This document shows positions 8,711 through 17,067 of a DNA stretch of 64,000 bases, in pieces. Position 1 is the first letter of the stretch. Each line of letters opens with the position of its first letter. The stretch comes from Hymenobacter norwichensis DSM 15439 (lineage in GTDB: Bacteria; Bacteroidota; Bacteroidia; Cytophagales; Hymenobacteraceae), in NCBI RefSeq assembly GCF_000420705.1, contig NZ_ATVL01000008.1:763718-827717 (forward strand), in the 5' to 3' direction. Below the pieces are notes generated by a model. That model ran no database searches and was not told the origin of the DNA. It worked only from the letters and a program-made list of their open reading frames with translations. Position numbers and translations under genes: made by a program.

Positions 8711-9331
8711 TTACTTGTTAAATACTGCTTCCTGCTTCCCTAGCTGCCGGCGCCATTGGATGTAGCCGTAGGTGGCCAGGCCCAGATACAAAGCGTAGAG
8801 GGCGCTGGTAGGATACAAGTGCTTGTGCCAGAGCACGGGCACATAGATAATGTCCACCATAATCCAGAGCCACCAGTTTTCCAGGCGCTTGCGCGTTATC
8901 AGGTACTGCGCGGCCAGGCTACCGGCCGTGGTGAAACTGTCCCAGTAGGGCACGGTGGTATCGGTGCGCAGCTGCAAATAGTAGCCGAAGCCCGCCGTAA
9001 ACACCCCAATAAAGCCTGCGCAGGCCGCCCACTCCCACGGCCGGGTCTTCGATACGGGCAACTCAGTTTTGCCCCGCCCGCCGTACAGCCACTCGTACCA
9101 GCCGTACAAACTCAGGGCTATGAACATGATTTGCAGCAGCGAATCGGAGTAGAGCCCCGAATGCCGATACACCTGAATGTAGAGCGAGCAACTGAAGATG
9201 GCAATAGGAAAATTCCAGACCGACTCGCGGGCTACCAGCCACACGCAGGCAAAGCCGGTAAGCACCGCCACCCATTCCAGCGGGTTGTTGCCGACAGCGG
9301 CCGTCCAGAACTCGTACAGGGAATGCAGCAC
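8711..9331 (-). CDS. PnuC/PnuT-family vitamin transporter
   Basis: A 206-residue membrane protein with about seven helices, matching the PnuC family that imports nicotinamide riboside (PnuC), thiamine (PnuT) or riboflavin (PnuX) by facilitated diffusion. Conserved family features are ARESVWNFPIAIFSCSLY early on, GWYEWLYGG in the middle and ENWWLWIMVDIIYVP near the C-terminus, where the NWxxW motif contributes to the substrate site. No in-frame ATG fits, so a GTG at 9329-9331 is proposed; longer versions would overlap the divergent rhodanese gene. It heads an operon with the NadR-like kinase. The TPP-controlled receptor 3 kb away favours thiamine, but the sequence alone does not settle this. 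Confidence 0.87.
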   Translation of the reverse strand: MLHSLYEFWTAAVGNNPLEWVAVLTGFACVWLVARESVWNFPIAIFSCSLYIQVYRHSGLYSDSLLQIMFIALSLYGWYEWLYGGRGKTELPVSKTRPWEWAACAGFIGVFTAGFGYYLQLRTDTTVPYWDSFTTAGSLAAQYLITRKRLENWWLWIMVDIIYVPVLWHKHLYPTSALYALYLGLATYGYIQWRRQLGKQEAVFNK

Positions 9332-9420
9332 AGCGGAAACGTAGAGAGCGAAAATAAAACGGCCGGCAACCCACGGAAAGGCCACTGCCGCGCCGGGGCC
9401 AAAGCTAACGAGCCACCAGC

Positions 9421-9428
9421 TAATTTTG
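9421..9428 (+). promoter_or_regulatory. -7 promoter box for the rhodanese gene
   Basis: TAATTTTG matches TAnnTTTG exactly and lies 27 bp before the ATG at 9455. It sits in the divergent interval between the transporter and the rhodanese gene. Confidence 0.5.
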
Positions 9429-9454
9429 CAGCTCGCCTTTGTTGCCTTCCTTCT

Positions 9455-9778
9455 ATGCTGCCCGAACTTACGCCCGAAGAACTCCACGCCCGCCTCGCCA
9501 ACGGCGAAGACCTCCAGCTCATCGACGTGCGGCAGCCCGAGGAGTACGAATATTGCCGCATTGAAGGCAGCCAATTGATTCCGCTGGGCGAACTGCCGCG
9601 CCATGTGGAGGAGCTGGACGATACCCGGCCCATCGTGCTGATTTGCCACCACGGCGTACGGTCTATGCAGGCCCTAGCGTTTTTGCAGCACCGCCACGAG
9701 ATGACGAACCTGCTGAACCTGCGCGGCGGCATCCACGCCTGGAGCCTGCGGGTAGACCCCACCGTGGCCATTTACTAA
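9455..9778 (+). CDS. Single-domain rhodanese (sulfurtransferase)
   Basis: A 107-residue rhodanese domain. The N-terminal LIDVRQPEEYEYCRIEGSQLIP block and the active-site loop with catalytic Cys in ICHHGVRS (about residue 71) are intact, followed by the usual LRGGIHAWS. Small rhodaneses move sulfane sulfur between carriers. A longer in-frame reading exists but lacks similarity and would overlap the transporter. It is transcribed away from the transporter operon, possibly together with hrpB 92 bp downstream. The sulfur donor and acceptor are unknown; sulfur trafficking to thiamine synthesis is one possibility because of location only. Confidence 0.9.
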   Translation: MLPELTPEELHARLANGEDLQLIDVRQPEEYEYCRIEGSQLIPLGELPRHVEELDDTRPIVLICHHGVRSMQALAFLQHRHEMTNLLNLRGGIHAWSLRVDPTVAIY

Positions 9779-9870
9779 GCAGACATTTCTAGCTCGCAAA
9801 GACGCAGAACGTTCCGCGTCTTCTGCGCCAACCTCTGCGCCCCCTGCGGGAACCTCTACTGAACAGCCTC

Positions 9871-12561
9871 ATGCACTACCCCAACCTCCCGATAACCGCC
9901 GCCCTACCCGACCTGCTCACGGCTCTTGAAGCGCATGAGCGGGTGGTGTTGCAGGCGCCGCCCGGTGCGGGCAAAACGACGGTGGTGCCGCTGGCGTTAC
10001 TGGAAACCGCATGGCGGGAAGGTGGCAAGATTCTGGTGCTGGAACCCCGGCAGCTGGCTGCCCGCGCTGCCGCCAACCGCTTGGCTAAGCTGCTTGGCGA
10101 AACCGTGGGCGAGACCATCGGCTACCGGGTGCGGCTGGAAAGCAAGGTATCGGCCCGCACGCGCATTGAGGTGATTACCGAAGGCATCCTGACCCGCCTG
10201 ATTCAGGACGACCCGGCGCTGGAAGGCGTGGCGGCAGTGGTGTTCGACGAGTTTCACGAACGGAGCTTGCGCGCCGACCTTGGGCTGGCTCTCACGCTGG
10301 ATGTGCAAGCAGTATTGCGGCCCGAATTGCGGATTCTGGTGATGAGCGCCACGCTGGAAGCCGAACGGCTGGGCGCGTGGCTGAATGCGCCGGTGGTTAC
10401 CAGCGCCGGGTTTCTTTTCCCGGTCGAGACGCACTACCTCAGCTCGCGCCAGGCCGCCACGGGCGGCACCCGGCCCAACGAGCGGCTGGCTACGCTGGTA
10501 CCAACCGCCGTGCGTGAAGCCCTGCGCATCCACCCCGAAGGCGACATTCTGGTGTTTCTGCCGGGCCTCGCCGATTTGCGCCGGGTAGCCGACAAGCTGG
10601 AACCGGTCCTGTCCGAAACCACTCGTCTGCACCTGCTGCACGGCGAGTTACCGCTGGAGCAACAGGATGCTGCCTTGCGCCCCGCCCCAGCCGGCCAGCG
10701 TAAGATTGTGCTCAGCACCGCCATTTCCGAAACCAGCCTAACCATTGAGGGCGTGCAGGTGGTAGTGGATGGCGGTTTTGCCCGGGTGCCCCGTTTTCAG
10801 GCCCGCACCGGCTTCACCACCCTCGAAACCGTACCCGTCAGCCAAGCGGCCGCCGACCAGCGCCGGGGCCGCGCCGGTCGCCTTGGGCCGGGTACCTGCT
10901 ACCGCCTCTGGACCACCGCCGAGCACGATGCCCTACCGGCCCACCTGCCGCCCGAAATCCTCACCGCCGACCTTAGCGGCCTGGCCCTGGAGCTGGCGTT
11001 GTGGGGCGCCACGCCCGCCGGGTTGCGCTGGCTCGACACGCCCCCCACTCCCGCCATGGCCCTCGCCAATGACCTACTGCGCCGGTTGGACGCCGTAGAA
11101 AACTTTGAAAACGTAGGGGCTTCGGACTTTGGACAGGTCGCACCGGAGCAACCACATTCCGCAGCCATTAGCCCCGAAAAAGCCGCCAATTCCCCTGAGC
11201 AAGCCCAACAAAAAGCCAAGACCCCAACACCTCAACACCCCAGCACCCCACTAAAACCTACCCCCCACGGCCGGGCGCTGGCGCGGTTGGGGCTGGCGCC
11301 GCGGCTGGGGCATTTGGTTGTGCGCGGGCACGAGTTAGGGCACGGGCCAGCAGCGGCAGCGCTGGCAGCTCTGCTGTCGGAGCGCGACGTGCTGCGCTCC
11401 GCCGATGCCCAGCTAACTCCGCCCGATTTGCGGCTGCGCTTTGAAACCATTGCGCACGGCCGGCCGGCACTACCCGGCTTACTGGTCCAGCACAACACCC
11501 TGCACCGCGTGCGAGACGCCGCCCGCAATTTACGGCAGCGGGCCGGCATCCGAGACGCGTCCACCTCGGCCGATGCCGACGCCGCCGGCCTACTGACCGC
11601 GCTGGCCTACCCTGACCGAATAGCCCAGCGCGAAACCGCCGACCGAGTCCGCCTCGCCACCGGCCAGCGTGTGCAGCTGCCCGCCGAATTCTTCGGCCGC
11701 GACGACCAGTTTCTGGCGGTGGCCTACCTGGAGGGCCCGCCGCAGCAACTACGCGCTGCGCTGGCCGCCCCCATCAGCCGCGCGGAGTTGGAGGAGCTGT
11801 TTGCCGATCAGATGGAGAACCGGGACGAGGTGCGCTGGGATGCCGCCACCGGCCGCGTGCTGGCGCGGCGGCTCCGGCGGCTAGGAGCCCTGGTGCTTTC
11901 CGATACCCAACTCAACAATCCCAACCCCGAACTGATAGCCAAGGCGCTGCTGGAAGCCTTGCGCACAGCGGGTATTACGCGCCTGCCGTGGAGCGAAGCC
12001 GCCATGGCGTTACGCCAGCGGCTAGCGTTTCTGCATCATCATTTCCCCGATAGTTGGCCTGAGGTGTCGGATGAGGTGCTGGCGGCGGAGCTGGACGACT
12101 GGCTGGGGCCGCAGCTAATCGGGCTGAAGAGTTTGAACGAAGTAAGCCGACTGGACTGGAACGAGCTGCTGCTCCAGCGGCTGCCCGGCGGCTGGGCCCA
12201 GCGGCAGGAGCTAGACCGCCTGGCCCCCTCGCAGCTGGAGGTGCCTAGCGGCTCCCGCGTAGCGCTGGACTACGCAGATCCCGCCGTGCCGGTGCTGGCC
12301 GTGAAGTTGCAGGAGCTGTTTGGGCTGACCGAAACGCCCACGGTAGCTGGTGGCCGGGTGCCGCTGCTGTTGCATTTGCTTTCCCCCGGCGGCCGTCCAG
12401 CACAGGTTACGCGTGATTTGCGCAGCTTCTGGCAGACCGGCTATTTCGAGGTGCGCAAGGATTTGAAAGGCCGCTACCCCAAGCACCCCTGGCCCGACAA
12501 ACCTATGGAACACACGCCTACCAAGCTCACCAAAAAACGATTCGAAGCCGGCCAGCAGTAG
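9871..12561 (+). CDS. hrpB: ATP-dependent RNA helicase HrpB
   Basis: An 896-residue DEAH-type helicase of the HrpB family. Motif I is PPGAGKTT (about residues 30-37), motif II DEFHERSL (from Asp126; DEFH instead of DEAH is normal for HrpB), motif III SATLEAERL, and motif VI QRRGRAGRLGPG. The winged-helix, ratchet and HrpB C-terminal domains follow, ending with the family's RYPKHPWPDKP. Residues about 410-467 are an unusual Pro/Ala/Gln-rich low-complexity insertion between the helicase core and the C-terminal half. The cellular role of HrpB is poorly defined; RNA or ribosome-related remodelling is likely. Confidence 0.95.
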   Translation: MHYPNLPITAALPDLLTALEAHERVVLQAPPGAGKTTVVPLALLETAWREGGKILVLEPRQLAARAAANRLAKLLGETVGETIGYRVRLESKVSARTRIEVITEGILTRLIQDDPALEGVAAVVFDEFHERSLRADLGLALTLDVQAVLRPELRILVMSATLEAERLGAWLNAPVVTSAGFLFPVETHYLSSRQAATGGTRPNERLATLVPTAVREALRIHPEGDILVFLPGLADLRRVADKLEPVLSETTRLHLLHGELPLEQQDAALRPAPAGQRKIVLSTAISETSLTIEGVQVVVDGGFARVPRFQARTGFTTLETVPVSQAAADQRRGRAGRLGPGTCYRLWTTAEHDALPAHLPPEILTADLSGLALELALWGATPAGLRWLDTPPTPAMALANDLLRRLDAVENFENVGASDFGQVAPEQPHSAAISPEKAANSPEQAQQKAKTPTPQHPSTPLKPTPHGRALARLGLAPRLGHLVVRGHELGHGPAAAALAALLSERDVLRSADAQLTPPDLRLRFETIAHGRPALPGLLVQHNTLHRVRDAARNLRQRAGIRDASTSADADAAGLLTALAYPDRIAQRETADRVRLATGQRVQLPAEFFGRDDQFLAVAYLEGPPQQLRAALAAPISRAELEELFADQMENRDEVRWDAATGRVLARRLRRLGALVLSDTQLNNPNPELIAKALLEALRTAGITRLPWSEAAMALRQRLAFLHHHFPDSWPEVSDEVLAAELDDWLGPQLIGLKSLNEVSRLDWNELLLQRLPGGWAQRQELDRLAPSQLEVPSGSRVALDYADPAVPVLAVKLQELFGLTETPTVAGGRVPLLLHLLSPGGRPAQVTRDLRSFWQTGYFEVRKDLKGRYPKHPWPDKPMEHTPTKLTKKRFEAGQQ

Positions 12562-12648
12562 CTCCGGGGCAATTTGGTGCACACCTGCGCAGGAACCGAC
12601 CAGGTAACATTCGCGTAACATCGGGGAGTTATCCACCCAAGTTACTGC

Positions 12649-13434
12649 ATGGCATTTTCTGCGCGTTACGCCCTTTTCACGGCTGGTTTCCTGCTTCTTT
12701 CCTGCCCCAGCAGCTGGGCGCAAACCGAGCCGCGCCGCTTGCATGACCACAACGCGCATGCTTGGCTGATGTACTTCAGCGACGCCCGCTTGTCGGAGCG
12801 CTGGGGCGTGCATACCGAGGCACAATTGCGGCGTAGCGAGCTTGGAGCTAGTTCGCAGCAAAATTTTGTACGGCTAGGCGGCAACTACTACATGAGTCCG
12901 CGCCTGATGCTCACGGCCGGCTACGCCTACGCTCTTACTTATCCCTACGGCGACTATCCGGCGGCCAGCCAGTTTCCCGAGCACCGCATATACCAGCAAG
13001 TATTGCTGCGCGACGCACTGGGCCGGGTGCAGTTCACGCACCGCTACCGGCTGGAGCAACGCTGGCTGCGCTTTCCGGCAGCCGAAGACTACACCTACCT
13101 CAACCGTACCCGCTACCAGTTGCGCTTTATGGTGCCCCTGGGACCCACCGGCCAGCTTCAGCCCCGCACGCCCTACGTAGCCGCCTACGACGAGGTGTTC
13201 GTGAATTTTGGGCGCAACGTGGCCCGCAACACCTTCGACCAGAACCGGGCCTATCTGGCGCTGGGGTATCAGGTGAGCAAAGCCACTTCCCTGGAGGCCG
13301 GCTACCTGCATCAGTTGGTCCAGCAAGGCAACGGCACCGTTTTCGAGCACAACCACACCCTGCAATTCACGCTCAACTTCAACCCCGATTTTCGGCCGCA
13401 GCCTACCGCGCCTGCCCTCTCCACTGGCCAGTAA
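12649..13434 (+). CDS. DUF2490 family secreted protein (outer-membrane beta-barrel-like)
   Basis: A 261-residue protein with a signal peptide ending SSWAQ. The mature part alternates aromatic and polar residues in amphipathic strands (HAWLMYFSDARLSERWGVH, THRYRLEQRW, YLNRTRYQLRF) and ends with HNHTLQFTLNF, matching DUF2490, predicted small outer-membrane barrels. W-G-V-H at the second strand and R-YR-EQRW are family signatures. Function is unknown. It is 88 bp after hrpB and may be read from its own promoter. Confidence 0.85.
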   Translation: MAFSARYALFTAGFLLLSCPSSWAQTEPRRLHDHNAHAWLMYFSDARLSERWGVHTEAQLRRSELGASSQQNFVRLGGNYYMSPRLMLTAGYAYALTYPYGDYPAASQFPEHRIYQQVLLRDALGRVQFTHRYRLEQRWLRFPAAEDYTYLNRTRYQLRFMVPLGPTGQLQPRTPYVAAYDEVFVNFGRNVARNTFDQNRAYLALGYQVSKATSLEAGYLHQLVQQGNGTVFEHNHTLQFTLNFNPDFRPQPTAPALSTGQ

Positions 13435-13440
13435 GCCAAG

Positions 13441-13502
13441 CGTTTTGTGTTGCAGAAACCGGGTTTTGTATAGCCTTGGTGGAAAGCGTACCTGGACCTT
13501 TG
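13441..13502 (+). repeat. Copy A of a duplicated upstream block (aldo/keto reductase 1)
   Basis: This 62-nt block aligns with 14634-14696. Both start CGTTTTGTGTTGCAG, continue with a near-identical GGTTTTGTATA segment and end with GGACCTTTG, resembling a -7 element. The block ends 55 bp before the ATG at 13557. It is probably a promoter/operator duplicated with the gene or kept by shared regulation. Confidence 0.65.
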
Positions 13503-13556
13503 CGGCGCAACCTTGTTGTGTTAGCAAACCGTCTTTTTCTACGCTTTTCCACTTTC

Positions 13557-14606
13557 ATGAGCTACTCTTCCTTTCGTACCCTTGGCCGCTCGGGCCTCGT
13601 AGTTAGCCCGCTGGCGCTGGGCACCATGACCTTTGGCACCCAGCGCTGGGGCTCACCCGACGACGTATCTCAGGCTATTTTCGATGCCTACGTAGAGGCA
13701 GGGGGCAACTTCATCGACACGGCCGACGTGTACGCCGGCGGCCGGAGCGAAGAAATGGTTGGCCGCTTTGTAGCCGACCGGCAGTTGCGCGACCAGCTGG
13801 TGCTGGCCACCAAATTCACCTGGAACACCGCCCCCGGCAACCCCAACGCGGGCGGCAACGGCCGCAAGCACATCTACCAAGCCCTGGAAAAATCGTTGCG
13901 CCGCCTGCAAACCGACTACGTGGATATGTACTGGCTGCACGCCTGGGACCAGCTGACGCCCCCGGAGGAAGTGCTGCAAACCCTCGGCGACTTAGTGCGG
14001 GCCGGCAAAATCCGCTACTTCGGCTTTTCCAACGTGCCGGCCTGGTACACCACCAAAGCCGCTATCTTGGCACAGGTGCACGGCGTGCCAGGTCCCATTG
14101 CTTTGCAGATGGCCTACTCGCTGGTGGAGCGCAATTTAGAACACGAATTTCGGCCCGCTGCCCTGGAATGTGGGCTTAGTATCACGCCGTGGAGCCCGTT
14201 GGCGGCCGGTTTTTTGGCCGGCAAATACCAACCTGCCACCAGCGGCGCTACCGGCGAAGGCCGCCTGATGGGCGCTAATCCGTTTGGCAACACGCTCTTC
14301 ACCAAGCGCAACTGGGAAGTGCTTGAAGTGTTGCGCACGGTGGCCGCCGAGGCAGAGCGCCCAATGGCGCAGGTGGCACTGGCTTGGGTGTTGGCGCAGC
14401 CGGGCGTGGTGGCTCCCATCATTGGGGCTAGCAAGCTGGCGCAGCTCCACGACAATTTGGCGGCGTTGGAGGTTCGCCTCAGTCCGGAGCAGTTGCAGGC
14501 CCTGCAGGCAGGCAGCATGCCCGAGACACCTTTCCCGTACGGCATTTTCACGTCTCAAATCAGCCAGTCGATATTCGGGGGCAACACCGTGCGGGGCGGG
14601 CACTAA
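13557..14606 (+). CDS. Aldo/keto reductase
   Basis: A 349-residue NADPH-dependent aldo/keto reductase with the full catalytic tetrad: Asp54 and Tyr59 (DTADVY), Lys86 (ATKF) and His128 (YWLH). The C-terminal [12 protein letters not shown] segment binds the 2'-phosphate of NADPH. The (beta/alpha)8 barrel is complete. [10 protein letters not shown] was taken as start because it begins the conserved first strand; an upstream in-frame extension covers the duplicated regulatory block. It probably reduces aldehydes or ketones; the physiological substrate is unknown. It is followed by a second reductase and an AraC regulator on the same strand. Confidence 0.93.
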   Translation: MSYSSFRTLGRSGLVVSPLALGTMTFGTQRWGSPDDVSQAIFDAYVEAGGNFIDTADVYAGGRSEEMVGRFVADRQLRDQLVLATKFTWNTAPGNPNAGGNGRKHIYQALEKSLRRLQTDYVDMYWLHAWDQLTPPEEVLQTLGDLVRAGKIRYFGFSNVPAWYTTKAAILAQVHGVPGPIALQMAYSLVERNLEHEFRPAALECGLSITPWSPLAAGFLAGKYQPATSGATGEGRLMGANPFGNTLFTKRNWEVLEVLRTVAAEAERPMAQVALAWVLAQPGVVAPIIGASKLAQLHDNLAALEVRLSPEQLQALQAGSMPETPFPYGIFTSQISQSIFGGNTVRGGH

Positions 14607-14633
14607 GAAAGCGGCGGCAAGCGGCCGGGGCCA

Positions 14634-14696
14634 CGTTTTGTGTTGCAGGAACTGCGGTTTGTATACTCTGGACCGGGTGGCAGCAGAGGACCTTTG
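14634..14696 (+). repeat. Copy B of the duplicated upstream block (aldo/keto reductase 2)
   Basis: A 63-nt match to 13441-13502, beginning CGTTTTGTGTTGCAG and ending GGACCTTTG; the first about 38 nt are nearly identical and the middle diverges. It lies 56 bp before the ATG at 14753, almost the same distance as copy A has from its gene. Confidence 0.65.
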
Positions 14697-14752
14697 TAGA
14701 GTACGAAAGCAGTCCGCTTTCATTTTCAATACTCTCTTACTCAACCCGTAAT

Positions 14753-15748
14753 ATGAGCACCCTCAAAAGAGTAGCATTAGGAACACAAGGCTTGGAAGTA
14801 CCCGTGGAAGGGCTGGGCTGCATGGGCATGACCGGCGGCATCAACGGCATGAGCGTGTACGGCGAGGCCGACGAAAAAGAAAGCCTCGCCACCCTGCACC
14901 GCGCCCTGGAACTGGGCGTGGACATGCTCGACACCGCCGACCTCTACGGCCCCATGCTGAACGAGCGGCTGGTGGCCAAGGCCATTGCCGGCCGGCGCGA
15001 CCAGTTCACGGTAGCCACCAAATTCGGCTTTGAAGTAAACGACCACGAGCAGTGGACCGGTGGCTACAACGGCCGCCCCGAGTACGTGCGCAAATCAGTG
15101 GAACGCTCCCTGCGCAACCTCGGCACCGACTACATCGACCTGTACTACCTGCACCGCATCGACCCGGCCACGCCGCTCGAAGACACCGTGGGCGCCATGA
15201 GCCGCTTGGTGGAAGAAGGCAAAGTCCGCTACCTAGGCCTCTCGGAAGTATCGGCCGATGAGTTGCAGCGGGGCCACGCCGTGCACCCCATTACGGCCTT
15301 GGAAAGCGAGTATTCGCTGTTCGACCGCCGCGTGGAGGAAGAAGGCATCCTGCAAGCCGCTGCCGACTTGGGCATTGGTTTTGTGGCCTACTCGCCGCTG
15401 GGCCGGGGCTTCCTGTCGGGCGAAATCAAAACGCCCGACGATTTTGAACCCAACGACTCGCGCCGTTTTTTCCCGCGTTACCAGGGCGAGAATTTCTACA
15501 AGAACCTGGAGTTGGTGGAGAAACTGAAAACGTTGGCCGCCACCAAAAACGTAACTCCCGCACAGTTGTCGTTGGCCTGGGTGCTGGCGCAGGGCGTGGT
15601 AGCTATTCCGGGCACTAAGCGCCGCAAGTACTTGGAAGCCAACGTAGCCGCCGCCAGCATTGCACTGAACGCAACCGAGCTAGCCGAGTTGGACGCCATT
15701 ATGCCCATAGGCAGCGCAGTCGGTGCCGCGTATCCGGCTGGCTTTTAA
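14753..15748 (+). CDS. Aldo/keto reductase (AKR13-like)
   Basis: A 331-residue reductase with tetrad Asp60, Tyr65 (DTADLYG), Lys90 (ATKFG) and His134 (YYLHR), and [10 protein letters not shown] at the first strand, typical of the YakC/AKR13 group. [11 protein letters not shown] and [12 protein letters not shown] are group signatures, and [14 protein letters not shown] provides the NADPH phosphate contact. It resembles the preceding reductase only at superfamily level, so this is not a recent tandem gene duplication although the upstream blocks are alike. Likely role: reduction of reactive carbonyl compounds. Confidence 0.93.
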   Translation: MSTLKRVALGTQGLEVPVEGLGCMGMTGGINGMSVYGEADEKESLATLHRALELGVDMLDTADLYGPMLNERLVAKAIAGRRDQFTVATKFGFEVNDHEQWTGGYNGRPEYVRKSVERSLRNLGTDYIDLYYLHRIDPATPLEDTVGAMSRLVEEGKVRYLGLSEVSADELQRGHAVHPITALESEYSLFDRRVEEEGILQAAADLGIGFVAYSPLGRGFLSGEIKTPDDFEPNDSRRFFPRYQGENFYKNLELVEKLKTLAATKNVTPAQLSLAWVLAQGVVAIPGTKRRKYLEANVAAASIALNATELAELDAIMPIGSAVGAAYPAGF

Positions 15749-15797
15749 GTTGCCAAAGCCAAAACAGCTACTTTGTTGTTGAGGCTGAAACCAAGAT

Positions 15798-15831
15798 GTT
15801 AGCTCTCCTCCTTGAAAAGAGGGGAGCTAAC
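15798..15831. repeat. Short inverted repeat, possible terminator
   Basis: GTTAGCTCTCCTCCTT (15798-15813) pairs with AAGAGGGGAGCTAAC (15817-15831). The arm resembles the larger inverted repeat at 38944-39078 (both contain AGCTC followed by CCTCCTT), pointing to one dispersed family. It lies between the second reductase and the AraC regulator. Confidence 0.6.
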
Positions 15832-15867
15832 TAGCCTGTAGTTTTAATTACTATCAAGCACTTCTAT

Positions 15868-16782
15868 ATGAAACAGCCAGCCAGGGATTTTCGGGTGCTC
15901 AACACCGTTTCGGACTTCACCCAGCACTTTGGGTTCCCGAATCCGGCGCACCCGTTGCTCACCGTCATCGACCTGGAGAAAACCCGCCACCTGAACCAGC
16001 CAACCGGGGCGGCTCTGCGTCAGCTGTATATTATTTCGCTGAAGAAGAACCTGAAGGGCCAGATGCAATACGGGCGTAGCTCTTATGATTTCAACGAGGG
16101 TGTGCTGGCTTTTTACGCCCCCGGTCAGCTTTGCGAAGGTAACAGCTCCATCGACGTGTCGGAAATAAGCGGCTGGATGCTGGTTTTCCACCCCGATTTG
16201 CTGGGCAAGTACCCGCTGGGCAAGAAAATCACCACCTACGGCTTCTTCTCTTACCAAGTACACGAGGCGCTGCACCTCTCCGACCGGGAAGAACAGGCCC
16301 TGGCTACTCTGCTGAGCGGCATCCGGCTGGAGTGCGAGCAGTCCATTGACGCCTTCAGCCAGGACGTGCTGGTGTCGCAACTGGAGGTACTCATGAGCTA
16401 CGCCAACCGCTTCTACCACCGCCAGTTCCTGACGCGCCGCCCTGCAGAACACGACTTGCTAAGTGGTTTCGAGGCGCTGCTGACGACCTACTTCGCCCAA
16501 GAAGACGAGCAGCCGCTACCTACGGTGCAATATTTTGCCGATACCCTTAACGTTTCGCCGGCTTACCTGAGCGACATGCTGCGCACCCTCACCGGCCAGA
16601 ATACCCAGCAGCACATTCACCACGCCCTGATTGAGAAAGCCAAGCGCTTGCTGATGAGCACTTCACTCACCATCAACGAAACGGCGTTTCAACTCGGCTT
16701 CGAGTACCCGCAGTATTTCAGCCGGCTCTTTAAAAGCAAAACCGGCCTGACGCCCGCCGCCTTCCGCTTTTCGATGCAGTAA
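15868..16782 (+). CDS. AraC-family transcriptional regulator
   Basis: A 304-residue regulator. Residues 1-190 form a cupin-like sensor domain (HLNQPTGAALRQLYIISLKKN, GVLAFYAPGQL), and residues about 200-304 hold two helix-turn-helix motifs: TVQYFADTLNVSPAYLSDMLRTLTG and the second ending FEYPQYFSRLFKSKTGLTPAAFR. This layout is common in Bacteroidota regulators located next to oxidoreductases, so the two upstream aldo/keto reductases are likely targets; the duplicated block before each of them is a candidate operator. The inducer is unknown. Confidence 0.92.
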   Translation: MKQPARDFRVLNTVSDFTQHFGFPNPAHPLLTVIDLEKTRHLNQPTGAALRQLYIISLKKNLKGQMQYGRSSYDFNEGVLAFYAPGQLCEGNSSIDVSEISGWMLVFHPDLLGKYPLGKKITTYGFFSYQVHEALHLSDREEQALATLLSGIRLECEQSIDAFSQDVLVSQLEVLMSYANRFYHRQFLTRRPAEHDLLSGFEALLTTYFAQEDEQPLPTVQYFADTLNVSPAYLSDMLRTLTGQNTQQHIHHALIEKAKRLLMSTSLTINETAFQLGFEYPQYFSRLFKSKTGLTPAAFRFSMQ

Positions 16783-16814
16783 GCTGGTGCCGAAATTGTA
16801 CAGACGTTATTTCA

Positions 16815-16846
16815 ACGCCCCGTCCTGAGCAGGATGGGGCGTTTTG
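16815..16846 (+). terminator. Rho-independent terminator after the AraC gene
   Basis: ACGCCCCGTCCTG pairs with CAGGATGGGGCGT (one G-T wobble) around a very short loop and is followed by TTTTGTT. It is 33 bp past the AraC stop codon. Confidence 0.9.
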
Positions 16847-17067
16847 TTGGTATCAAGTGCTAGCCAGCAGACTAGGCCGTGGTGCAACGCCAGGGCCGGG
16901 CGGCCTTGCGGAAGAATATAGCAAAACTCGTTTTTATCAAAAGAATAATTGTAATTCAACTATTCATCTGCATCTGGTTGCCTGATGCACAGGCGCTTAG
17001 CATGCCGCAAGTGTCTGCCCGATGCTGATGAAACCCCGCCGCTTATCACCCTGATTTCCTACCTACT

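Noticed and set aside
9779..9870. Repeat-like CGCAAAGACGCAGAA / TCTGCGCC sequence between rhodanese and hrpB
   Set aside because: Pairing is short and interrupted and no second copy was seen, so it was not called as a repeat or terminator.
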